Positions 1 to 6,668 of a DNA stretch of 9,326 nt are shown one piece after another; positions within the stretch are counted from its first letter, which is position 1, and each line of letters opens with the position of its first letter. The DNA comes from Synergistaceae bacterium UBA4088. Its GTDB lineage: Bacteria; Synergistota; Synergistia; Synergistales; Thermovirgaceae. The notes below the pieces were generated by a model. The model had not been told where the DNA came from and did not search any database. It saw only the letters and a list, made by a program, of their open reading frames with translations. The position numbers were made by a program, and so were the translations under genes. The stretch is taken from NCBI GenBank assembly GCA_002382605.1, contig DFYG01000169.1, positions 2,523 through 11,848 of the forward strand, given 5' to 3'.

Positions 1-573
1 AGGAGAGGAGTTACCGCCCGTGACGCGGTAAGGACCATACTCGACTCCAACGGGCTCAACACTGTGGCCGTTGAGAGGACCCAGGGAGCACTGACTGACC
101 ATTATGACCCCAGATCGAAGATCCTGAGGTTATCTGAAAGCGTTTACAGCAGTCCTAGTATTGCGGCTATCGGTGTGGCGGCCCACGAGGCAGGACACGC
201 GATCCAGGACGCGAAAGGATACACCCCCCTGCGCCTCAGGAATGCTTTCGTCCCTGTTGCCAGTCTCGGATCTTCCCTTGCGCTTCCCCTTTTTTTCATT
301 GGATTCCTTTTCGGGACCCCCATGCTTATGGATGCCGGGATAATATTTTTCTCGGCGGTCCTGTTGTTTCATCTTGTTACACTTCCAGTTGAACTGGATG
401 CGAGCCGAAGGGCTCTGGGGATACTGTCGGAGTCAGGTCTTCTTGCCAGCGATGAAATAGGAGGAGCACGGGCGGTGCTCAACGCGGCGGCTCTTACCTA
501 CGTTGCTGCTACGCTTATGTCGGCTCTCCAGATCGTGAGGCTCTTCCTGCTCCGCGGAATGAGAAACAGATGA
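1..573 (+). CDS. YugP-type membrane zinc metallopeptidase (5' end outside window)
   Basis: This is the C-terminal part of a neutral zinc metallopeptidase of the YugP family (Pfam Zn_peptidase_2). The frame is open from base 1, and 190 residues are visible. Such proteins are usually about 225-235 aa, so some 35-45 N-terminal residues, including the first membrane helix, probably lie upstream. The family block LTDHYDP is followed by the zinc-binding motif HEAGH (bases 184-198) and, further on, by PVELDASRRA, whose Glu (391-393) is the likely third ligand. Two hydrophobic segments (about 256-375) and a C-terminal one (about 500-555) suggest an integral membrane protein. The first ATG-like start inside the frame (GTG at 64) is not the true start, because the conserved family sequence continues upstream of it. 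Substrates of this family are not established. In clostridia and related groups the gene often sits between fmt and rsmB, which fits its place here. It is followed by a terminator. Confidence 0.9.
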   Translation, partial: RRGVTARDAVRTILDSNGLNTVAVERTQGALTDHYDPRSKILRLSESVYSSPSIAAIGVAAHEAGHAIQDAKGYTPLRLRNAFVPVASLGSSLALPLFFIGFLFGTPMLMDAGIIFFSAVLLFHLVTLPVELDASRRALGILSESGLLASDEIGGARAVLNAAALTYVAATLMSALQIVRLFLLRGMRNR

Positions 574-616
574 GAGAACCATTCCCCGGCCAGGCCGGCT
601 CTTGATCGGGTAATAC

Positions 617-646
617 GGGGGGTGGCCGCAGGTCGCTCCCCTTTTT
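617..646 (+). terminator. Rho-independent terminator after the zinc peptidase gene
   Basis: The arms 617-627 and 631-641 pair over 11 bp, including three G-U wobbles, around the 3-nt loop GCA, and five T residues (642-646) follow at once. This probably ends the zinc-peptidase transcript and separates it from the long operon that begins at 700. It could also act as an attenuator if transcription starts upstream of it; a TAATAC hexamer lies at 611-616 but has no convincing -35 partner. A small palindrome (CCGGCCAGGCCGG, 586-598) lies just upstream. Confidence 0.75.
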
Positions 647-647
647 A

Positions 648-661
648 GTTCTTTGCAGAAC
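648..661 (+). repeat. Inverted repeat GTTCT-N4-AGAAC in the operon leader
   Basis: This is a perfect 5-bp inverted repeat (648-652 and 657-661) with a 4-nt spacer, lying two bases after the terminator T-tract. Its right arm is shared with the LexA-like palindrome at 657-670, so the leader carries three alternating GTTC/GAAC half-sites. It may be part of one operator or may be chance; the protein that would bind it is unknown. Confidence 0.4.
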
Positions 662-670
662 CGGTGTTCC
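657..670 (+). promoter_or_regulatory. LexA/SOS-box-like palindrome (GAAC-N4-GTTC)
   Basis: The bases AGAACCGGTGTTCC contain a perfect GAAC-N4-GTTC core. They match 12 of 14 positions of the Gram-positive LexA (DinR) box CGAACRNRYGTTYC, with mismatches at positions 1 and 6. The site lies in the only leader region of the window, about 30 bp before the first start codon of an operon that ends in recA. Reading by eye I found no other copy of this core in the window. No clear -35/-10 pair overlaps it, so its role is an inference. Confidence 0.4.
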
Positions 671-699
671 CTGATCCAGGAAGGAGAGCTGCCAACAAA

Positions 700-1395
700 A
701 TGCCACTTGTCTTCATTGCCCTGATCCTGCTCTTTCTGGTCCCCTGGCTGGGGCTGTTGCTTCTTGCACTTTCTCTTCTTCTGTTTCTGCTGATCCCACT
801 CGGATTCGCGGCCCGATCTTTTGCATGGATCATCCTTGGCCCCAGAGAGCTCTTCCGTATACTCACGAACAAAAAGGTCAGGAAGAACCATGCAATGGAA
901 CACGCCACGATCAACATCATTGAGGAAAAAAGCGGGTTAACGGCTCTTTCCGGCATGGCCTTCGAAAACGGGTTCTCCATCAGGGGCATGATCGACCCTG
1001 ACGAAATTATCGGGATTTCGAGAGAGGCACAGAGAAGGCTCTCATCGGGCGAGAAAGGTCTTGCACTCAGCAGGCGCTGCGGAACCACGATCGTGGTGGT
1101 CAACACCATATCCGCCATGATCTTCATACTTATCCTTCTCCTGACTGGAAAACTCACGCTCATCCCCGTTCTTCTCTCCCTTCTTGCTGCCTTTTTTCTT
1201 GGACCCATCGCGAGCCCATGGGTACAGCGCTTCATTACAACGGACCCGGATGTCGGAAAGATCGAGGTAACAGGAGTTGAGACACGTTCACGTTCCACGA
1301 GGCTCCCCGGAATTTCTGTTCTGGTCCCTTCGGAGATATTTGTCCACACCCGCGTCAAAGGTGAGCCGGTATTTGCGGAAGTGGTTTCTCAATGA
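700..1395 (+). CDS. DUF6391-like integral membrane protein
   Basis: This 231-residue protein resembles the DUF6391 family, whose function is unknown. Residues 3-35 are very hydrophobic (one or two membrane helices). A basic, polar stretch follows, with H64-A-M-E67-H68 at the head of a conserved-looking segment (HAMEHATINII), and residues 128-172 form two more likely membrane helices. The HxxEH pattern is the inverted zinc-binding motif of M16-type peptidases, so metal binding is possible but unproven. I chose ATG 700 over GTG 664 because GTG 664 lies inside the leader palindrome, while AAGGAG (681-686) precedes 700, although the 13-nt spacing is long. Its stop overlaps the rsmB start in an ATGA. 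This is the first gene of the long operon. Confidence 0.75.
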   Translation: MPLVFIALILLFLVPWLGLLLLALSLLLFLLIPLGFAARSFAWIILGPRELFRILTNKKVRKNHAMEHATINIIEEKSGLTALSGMAFENGFSIRGMIDPDEIIGISREAQRRLSSGEKGLALSRRCGTTIVVVNTISAMIFILILLLTGKLTLIPVLLSLLAAFFLGPIASPWVQRFITTDPDVGKIEVTGVETRSRSTRLPGISVLVPSEIFVHTRVKGEPVFAEVVSQ

Positions 1396-2714
1396 GGGGT
1401 ATAGAGGCCTCTCTTCTTGTCTGGAGGGATGTCAGTTCCGGATCATTCGCAAGCGAGGCCCTCAGAAAAAGAACGGGCAGCCTGCCCGAGAACGAAAGAG
1501 CCCTTGCGTCCACGATCGTCTTTCTGGCTTTAAGGCGTGCCTCCCTCTGGAAGCACATAGCGGTGACAATGACCGGAAGACCGCTCGGGTCCCTTTCCCC
1601 GGCAGCAGGAGATGCACTCGTGCTGGGCATTGCAGGGGTAACCGAACTGAGGACTTTTTATCCTCGGGTCCTGGTCAATGCGCTGGTCGAATGGGTCAAG
1701 GCTAACGGAGCGGACAGGGAGTCCGGAATGATCAACGCAGTGCTGAGAAGAGCGGTGGATGAAGGGCCGAAAGTGCTTGAAAGGATGAAAAAAAGCAGAT
1801 CGCTCAAGGATCTCTCCCTTGCTTATGGAGTCCCTGGCTGGGCCGCTTTGCTCTGGACCGGATCATGGGGGAAGGATCGCGCAAAGGAACTTGTAAGGCT
1901 CGCCTCGATGAAGTCATTCATGTCCCTGAGACTTTCACCCGGGGCCGATCCTGTGGAGTGTGTATCCCGTCTCATGGGTTCAGGCTACAGATCCTGGAGA
2001 TCTCCACTCCTTGAGGAAAGTCTCAGGATGCCCGCCAGCGCGCATCCCCCGTCACTTCCCGGCTTCAGCGACGGCGCCTTCACTCCGCAAACGGAATCTT
2101 CAATGATAGTTGGTAAAGTGGCCTCTTCGCTGTATAAAGGAGGTACTATTCTCGACATGTGTTCAGGCCGGGGGGGCAAAGCCTGCCAGATATTGCAGGC
2201 AATTCCTGAAAGCACTGTGGAGGGGTGGGATCTCTCCACTCCCAGGATCCGTGCGGCCGGGCAGGAGGCCAGAAGACTCGGACTTCCATTTGGCAGGCTG
2301 TCACTCAGAGCGGGGGATGCGCTCAAACTATCCCCCCGGGATCAGACATCCCTTGTTATTCTGGATGCTCCCTGCTCCGGGAGCGGAACCTGGGCAAGGC
2401 ATCCGGATGCCAAATGGCGGCAGTCCCCTGAAAAACTCGGGGATCTCCATCAACTGCAGAGCAGACTTCTGGCGCGGGCTCTTGACATTGTCCTGCCTGG
2501 GGGAAGCGTTCTGTACTCCACATGCAGTCTCTTCAGGGAGGAAAATGAGCAGGTCGTCGGAGAGGTTATCGAAGGTCGCGAGGATATTGTTGAAATGCCT
2601 CCTGACAACATCTATCATTGTTTCAACAGGGGAAGGCCCTGGGGAGATTACATACTCCCGAAACTGCCCTGGGTTGACGGTTTCTTTATTGCTGTGCTAG
2701 ACAAACGCGCTTAG
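1392..2714 (+). CDS. rsmB: 16S rRNA (cytosine-967-C5)-methyltransferase RsmB
   Basis: RsmB uses S-adenosylmethionine to methylate C5 of cytosine 967 (E. coli numbering) in 16S rRNA. The 440-residue length is normal. The N-terminal third is a NusB-like RNA-binding domain (about residues 5-130), and the C-terminal part is the Sun/Nop2 methyltransferase domain. The SAM-binding motif is DMCSGRGGK (255-263). Motif IV is DAPCSGSGT with C328, followed by RHPDAKW, which is typical of RsmB, and motif VI is YSTCS with C378, the likely catalytic cysteine. Motif I departs from the usual DxCAAPGGK, but both cysteines are intact. The gene starts in an ATGA overlap with the gene before it and ends 11 nt before the PASTA gene. 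I am sure of the family and slightly less sure of the exact target base. Confidence 0.93.
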   Translation: MRGIEASLLVWRDVSSGSFASEALRKRTGSLPENERALASTIVFLALRRASLWKHIAVTMTGRPLGSLSPAAGDALVLGIAGVTELRTFYPRVLVNALVEWVKANGADRESGMINAVLRRAVDEGPKVLERMKKSRSLKDLSLAYGVPGWAALLWTGSWGKDRAKELVRLASMKSFMSLRLSPGADPVECVSRLMGSGYRSWRSPLLEESLRMPASAHPPSLPGFSDGAFTPQTESSMIVGKVASSLYKGGTILDMCSGRGGKACQILQAIPESTVEGWDLSTPRIRAAGQEARRLGLPFGRLSLRAGDALKLSPRDQTSLVILDAPCSGSGTWARHPDAKWRQSPEKLGDLHQLQSRLLARALDIVLPGGSVLYSTCSLFREENEQVVGEVIEGREDIVEMPPDNIYHCFNRGRPWGDYILPKLPWVDGFFIAVLDKRA

Positions 2715-2718
2715 GAGG
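2713..2718 (+). promoter_or_regulatory. Strong ribosome binding site of the PASTA gene
   Basis: A perfect AGGAGG overlaps the last two bases of the rsmB stop codon and lies 7 nt before ATG 2726. It fixes the start of the PASTA gene and predicts good translation. Confidence 0.8.
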
Positions 2719-2725
2719 ATCTTTC

Positions 2726-3817
2726 ATGAAAAAACTGTTCAGGATCGTGCTTCTCTTTCTTGTCCTGATCATTGCGGGTTCCGGGATAGTGGCTTTCTAC
2801 ACCATCTTTTTCGGGGGAAGAAACGTTGCAGTTCCAGGCCTTTCGGGAATGCCGGTGGTGGATGCGGTCAGTATGACCGAGAAGATGGGTCTGCTCGTCC
2901 GGATAGACAAAGTTGAATCGCTTCAGCCCTCCGGAGTAGTTGTCTCACAGTGGCCCGACCCTGGAACTCGTGTCAAGAAGGGCAAGATAGTCATACTTAA
3001 GGTCAGCAGGGGAGGAGATCGCCAGCCGATCCCCGATGTGAGAGGAATGGAATACGGACAGGCTGTCACAAGGCTCCAGGAATCCGGGTTCGATGTCGGG
3101 GATATCGTTAGGACGCCCAGCGACAACCGTCCGGCAGGTATCATTGTTGCGCAGAGTCCCGCTTCACCCGCGATGGTGCCACCCGGGAGGAAGATAGACC
3201 TGATGGTCAGTCTGGGCCCCCCGAGAACCGCCGGCCGGGTCACTATCCCTGATGTGCTTGAGCGAAGCGAGAAGATAGCTCGTCAGATAATAGTCCAGAG
3301 CGGACTGAAAGTAGGGACCGTCCGTTACGAATACACCCTGATGACCCCTGCCGGGATGGTAATGAACATGGATCCGAAGCCTGGGAAGACACTTCTCCCG
3401 GACCAGGTGGTCAATCTTGTTGTTGCCACCGGAAAAAAGCCTGAGGGAGAACCCGTGAAGCTCCCGGGAGGTCCGACAGTCGAGGATCCGGCTTCCGCGG
3501 CCTCTTCCGGAGGTACTCCTGCCCCGCAGGACGAACCCGCCCCGGACCAGGCCAGCTCCCAGGCTTCTGACGAGACCCGGGGGTCGTCTCTTCCGGCCCC
3601 GGGGGACAAGGTGGCAAGGATCAGATACCAGTTGCCCCCTCTTTCCCGGCCGATGGCGCTTCGGATAGAGATCGTCGACAGGAATGGATCCCGGGTTCTT
3701 CTGGACAGACAGGCGCAGGCAGGAGAGTATGTTTCTCTTGATGCCCCCTATGAGGGACAATCCTCAGTTACCATATACCTTGGAGGCGAGTTTGTATGGC
3801 AGGACCGCTATCAGTAG
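2726..3817 (+). CDS. Membrane-anchored PASTA-domain protein without kinase domain
   Basis: This 363-residue protein has a basic N-terminus, one membrane helix (about residues 4-29) and three PASTA repeats (about 33-97, 100-167 and 172-236, each opening with a VPG/IPD-like motif). A Pro/Ser/Glu-rich linker (about 238-295) follows, then a C-terminal beta-rich segment (about 298-363) that I do not recognise. PASTA repeats bind peptidoglycan fragments or stabilise cell-wall proteins, so the bulk is probably extracytoplasmic. There is no kinase or penicillin-binding domain. The gene lies between rsmB and rpe, the place of the PASTA Ser/Thr kinase PrkC in Firmicutes, so it may be a PrkC descendant or analogue that kept only the sensor part. 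Its 3' end overlaps rpe by 22 bp. The domain call is firm; the role is inferred. Confidence 0.88.
   Translation: MKKLFRIVLLFLVLIIAGSGIVAFYTIFFGGRNVAVPGLSGMPVVDAVSMTEKMGLLVRIDKVESLQPSGVVVSQWPDPGTRVKKGKIVILKVSRGGDRQPIPDVRGMEYGQAVTRLQESGFDVGDIVRTPSDNRPAGIIVAQSPASPAMVPPGRKIDLMVSLGPPRTAGRVTIPDVLERSEKIARQIIVQSGLKVGTVRYEYTLMTPAGMVMNMDPKPGKTLLPDQVVNLVVATGKKPEGEPVKLPGGPTVEDPASAASSGGTPAPQDEPAPDQASSQASDETRGSSLPAPGDKVARIRYQLPPLSRPMALRIEIVDRNGSRVLLDRQAQAGEYVSLDAPYEGQSSVTIYLGGEFVWQDRYQ
3782..3786 (+). promoter_or_regulatory. Ribosome binding site of rpe
   Basis: GGAGG lies 9 nt before ATG 3796, inside the end of the PASTA gene. It supports the overlapping start of rpe over a later one. Confidence 0.65.
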
Positions 3818-4500
3818 CGGCAGCTTCGAGGCCGGTCATTGCTCCGTCGATCCTGTCAGCCGATCTTCTGAATATCGAGAGATCGGTGGATATGCTAAAG
3901 GGGGAGCACGACTGGATCCACGTGGACATAATGGACGGGCATTTTGTTCCGAACCTGTCCTACGGCCCCTCCCTTGTCTCCGCCTGCAGGAAAAGATGGC
4001 CAGACGCGATCCTTGACGTGCATCTCATGGTCGTCCCTCCCGAAAACTTCATTGAGTCTTTTGCCTCGGCCGGAGCCTCTATCCTGACGGTCCACCAGGA
4101 GGCGACGCCTCACATCCACAGGGTACTCAAGAGGATAAGGGATCTGGGCTGTTCGGCAGGCGTCACCCTCAACCCGGGTACTCCCGTTGAGCTTCTCAAG
4201 CCGGTTCTGCACCTGGCTGATCTGGTTCTTGTCATGTCCGTTGATCCAGGATTCGGCGGTCAGTCGTTCATCCCCGAGGCTATTGAGAAGATAAGGCTTC
4301 TCTGCTGCTGGAGGGAGGCTTTTGCCCACAGTTTTATCGTTGAGGTCGATGGGGGTCTCGGGCTCGACAATGTCCGGCTCGTGACCTCAGCTGGGTGCGA
4401 TGCCATAGTTGCGGGGAGCTCGATCTTCCACACCCCCGACCCGGCAAGGGCGGTCAGGGAGATCCGCTTGAAGGCCCGCGAGGGAGTACTCAGTGTCTGA
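3796..4500 (+). CDS. rpe: Ribulose-phosphate 3-epimerase
   Basis: Rpe interconverts D-ribulose 5-phosphate and D-xylulose 5-phosphate in the pentose phosphate pathway, in the cytoplasm. The 234 residues form a full-length TIM barrel with all family signatures: IAPSILSAD (15-23), HVDIMDGHFVPN (42-53), LDVHLMV (73-79), SVDPGFGGQSFIP (148-160), EVDGG (183-187) and AGSSIF near the end. The metal ligands H42, D44, H76 and D185 are present; D44 and D185 are also the acid/base pair. About ten residues precede the usual start of the barrel; this short extension follows from a start within the PASTA gene, supported by GGAGG at 3782. The 3' end overlaps the rodZ-like gene by 8 bp. Rpe next to a PASTA protein and rsmB matches the Firmicutes prkC locus. 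Confidence 0.96.
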   Translation: MAGPLSVAAASRPVIAPSILSADLLNIERSVDMLKGEHDWIHVDIMDGHFVPNLSYGPSLVSACRKRWPDAILDVHLMVVPPENFIESFASAGASILTVHQEATPHIHRVLKRIRDLGCSAGVTLNPGTPVELLKPVLHLADLVLVMSVDPGFGGQSFIPEAIEKIRLLCCWREAFAHSFIVEVDGGLGLDNVRLVTSAGCDAIVAGSSIFHTPDPARAVREIRLKAREGVLSV

Positions 4501-5359
4501 TATTACAAGAACTCCCGAGGAACTCGGAAGGGAGGTAGCGCTCAGGCGTCAAAAAAAACGCCAGACCCTTGCCGGTGTTTCCAGAAAGACCAAAATAAGA
4601 GTAACGTTTCTTGAAGCGATAGAGAACGGGTCCCTTGATGAACTTCCTGGAAATTTGTACGTAAGAGGCTTTGTGAGAGCCTACCTTGAAACAATTGAGT
4701 CCCTTGACCTTTGGCCCGAGTATGAACTGTGTCTGAAAAAAATGCCTCCCGTGAAAAGCGGGGAGGCAATCGTCCAGTACTTTCCGCCCCAGAAAGGGTT
4801 CCAGAAAGTCTCCCGCCTCTGGATATTTGTTTTCCTGTTCCTTGCCATCGGCATCTCCCTGTACCTGATATGGCAGCAGAAGGATGTTCTTGCCGTTAAA
4901 ATCGGGGCAGCTCCCGAAGTGACTGAAACGATCGCCGAAGAAGTTTCCGGGGAAGCAGGTCTCCAGGTTCCGGAGAAACCGCTCGTGGAAAATGAGATCC
5001 AGGCAGCCTCGGAAAGTCCCCGGGAGACGCCGGTAAAGCCCCCGGACACTTCGTGGATCCCTGGTCAGCAGGAAAGCCCGGCACAGGAGAGTCCCGCCCC
5101 GGTTTCAGGAAATCTTCTGATCAGAACGTCGGGGCCATGCTGGTTAAGGATCTCCGGAGATGACGGAAAGGTGATCCAGAGGACCCTCTCCCGTGGAGAG
5201 AGCCTTGAAACTCCTATAAATGTTCGCACCACCATCAGGTTCGGCAATGCCGGGGCTGTTACGCTTGTCTGGGGAGGAAAGGAGAACAGCAACATCGGCA
5301 GGCCGGGCGAGGTGGTCACGATAGTGGTTCTTCCTGACGGAACCATGAAAAGGCTTTAA
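4493..5359 (+). CDS. rodZ: RodZ-like cell-shape protein (HTH, membrane helix, DUF4115)
   Basis: This 288-residue protein has the three-part RodZ layout. Residues 8-72 form a HTH_25/XRE-like domain with the typical ending LPGNLYVRGFVRAYLE. A single membrane helix lies at about 109-127. A Pro/Glu-rich periplasmic linker (about 140-205) follows, and then a C-terminal beta domain (206-288) of the DUF4115 type, including the usual PCWLRI segment. RodZ links MreB filaments to the elongation machinery of the cell wall, with the HTH domain contacting MreB. I chose GTG 4493 as the start because AGGGAG (4481-4486) lies 6 nt upstream and the N-terminus has the expected length; it overlaps the rpe stop. 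RodZ next to rimO and upstream of cinA-recA is a common arrangement. An intrinsic terminator reading on the other strand lies within the gene (4736-4768). Confidence 0.88.
   Translation: MSDITRTPEELGREVALRRQKKRQTLAGVSRKTKIRVTFLEAIENGSLDELPGNLYVRGFVRAYLETIESLDLWPEYELCLKKMPPVKSGEAIVQYFPPQKGFQKVSRLWIFVFLFLAIGISLYLIWQQKDVLAVKIGAAPEVTETIAEEVSGEAGLQVPEKPLVENEIQAASESPRETPVKPPDTSWIPGQQESPAQESPAPVSGNLLIRTSGPCWLRISGDDGKVIQRTLSRGESLETPINVRTTIRFGNAGAVTLVWGGKENSNIGRPGEVVTIVVLPDGTMKRL
4736..4768 (-). terminator. Minus-strand intrinsic terminator inside rodZ
   Basis: The arms 4743-4750 and 4761-4768 form a perfect, GC-rich 8-bp stem with a 10-nt loop. On the minus strand the hairpin is followed directly by seven T residues (the complement of A4736-A4742). 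That is a textbook intrinsic terminator for leftward transcription, although no minus-strand gene ends here. It may stop antisense transcripts or may simply result from the codons for KKMPPVKSGEA. Confidence 0.45.
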
Positions 5360-5366
5360 AAGCACT

Positions 5367-6668
5367 ATGGACATTTTCCTCCTCAGTCTTGGATGTTCGA
5401 AAAACCAGACCGACAGTGAGCGCCTTGCGGGGATGCTTGCCGCCGCCGGCCACCGGATAGTGGAAGATACTTCAAGAGCAGACGCAGCTATTGTCAATAC
5501 ATGCGGCTTCATCACACCTGCGATCGAAGAGAGCGTAGATGCGATACTTGAACTTGAGATCCTGAAGAAATCGGGGGATATCAAGTTCCTGGGCGTAGTC
5601 GGTTGCCTGGTGAACAGATTTGAGGAAAGTCTCAAGGCCGAACTTGATTCCGTTGACCTCTGGGCCAGAGCCGGAGATCTTGATGCTGTAGCCAGAGCTT
5701 TATCCCTGTCAGGCAAGGACCTTCCCCCGCCCCCTCTGCTTTTGCCCGGTCACCCTATCTGGAGCAGGTATCTCAAGATAAGCGAAGGCTGCAACAATCT
5801 ATGCAGCTATTGCACGATCCCCATGATAAGAGGAACTCTGAAAAGTCGTCCCCGGTCCGAGATACTGCGCGAGGCAGAAGATATGGTATCCCTCGGGGCC
5901 AGAGAGATATGCCTTGTCGGGCAGGACCTGACATCCTACGGGGCTGACATGGGTAACGGCGTTTCTCTTTCCGGATTGATCGGTGATATAGATACCCGCT
6001 TCCGGGGGGAGGCCCTCTGGTTCCGGCTTCTCTACCTTCATCCTTCCCGGGTTGATGCTGCTTTGATCGAAAAGATAGCATCCAGCCAGATAATACAGAA
6101 CTATCTTGATATTCCCGTCCAGCATGTCGATCCGGATATTCTCCGGTCTATGAACCGGAAAGACAGTAAAAGAAAAGATCTGCGGGAACTTTTCGCTTTT
6201 GCCAGATCGGTCGATCCGGATTTTGCCCTTCGGACTACGGTGATGGTCGGTTATCCGGGAGAGTCGGAAAGTCAGTTCGAATCACTCCTCGGGTTTCTGG
6301 AGGAGACCGGGATCGACAGGGTCGGAGTTTTCCCGTTCTACCCGGAGGAGGGAACTCCTGCCGCTTTAATGACAGGTCAGATACCCGATGAACTGAAAAT
6401 GGAGCGGTTGGAAAGGGTCACGTCGCTTCAGGAGAGGGTCTCTCTCCGGAGACAGAAGCTTTTTGAAGGAAGGACAATGGATGTTCTTGTCGAGAATGTC
6501 GATCTTTCCGAAGAATACGCAGAGGGTCGATCTTTCCGGGAAGCTCCGGAGGTGGACGGGTTAATAGAGATCAGTACCCGAAATGCCATCGTGCCCGGGG
6601 AGTTCGCAAAAGTGCGGATCATCGAGGCCCTTGAGCACGATCTTTTGGGTGAGGTGGTGCTTGAATGA
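5367..6668 (+). CDS. rimO: Ribosomal protein S12 methylthiotransferase RimO
   Basis: RimO is a radical-SAM enzyme that adds a methylthio group to a conserved aspartate of ribosomal protein S12 (Asp89 in E. coli). The 433 residues show the three family domains. The N-terminal UPF0004 domain has C10, C46 and C80 for the second iron-sulfur cluster (SLGCSKNQTDSE, VNTCGF, VVGCL). The radical-SAM domain has C142-x3-C146-x2-C149 (EGCNNLCSYCTIP), and a TRAM domain lies at about 365-433. LSLGCSKNQTDSE and DIPVQH fit RimO better than its paralogue MiaB. The ATG at 5367 follows the rodZ stop by 7 nt with only a weak AAAAGG upstream, so translation may depend on coupling. The stop overlaps the pgpA start in an ATGA. 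Confidence 0.95.
   Translation: MDIFLLSLGCSKNQTDSERLAGMLAAAGHRIVEDTSRADAAIVNTCGFITPAIEESVDAILELEILKKSGDIKFLGVVGCLVNRFEESLKAELDSVDLWARAGDLDAVARALSLSGKDLPPPPLLLPGHPIWSRYLKISEGCNNLCSYCTIPMIRGTLKSRPRSEILREAEDMVSLGAREICLVGQDLTSYGADMGNGVSLSGLIGDIDTRFRGEALWFRLLYLHPSRVDAALIEKIASSQIIQNYLDIPVQHVDPDILRSMNRKDSKRKDLRELFAFARSVDPDFALRTTVMVGYPGESESQFESLLGFLEETGIDRVGVFPFYPEEGTPAALMTGQIPDELKMERLERVTSLQERVSLRRQKLFEGRTMDVLVENVDLSEEYAEGRSFREAPEVDGLIEISTRNAIVPGEFAKVRIIEALEHDLLGEVVLE

Noticed and set aside
611..616. TAATAC as a -10 promoter element
   Set aside because: There is no -35-like hexamer at a proper distance, and it would lie directly before a terminator hairpin.
664..699. GTG 664 as the start of the DUF6391-like gene
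   Set aside because: It lies inside the leader palindrome, lacks a ribosome binding site, and adds polar residues before a natural hydrophobic N-terminus at ATG 700.
645..1358. Long minus-strand reading frame (237 codons) opposite the DUF6391-like gene
   Set aside because: It lies wholly opposite a plus-strand gene that has family motifs and membrane helices; its product is Ser/Arg-rich with no recognisable domain, as expected of a shadow frame.
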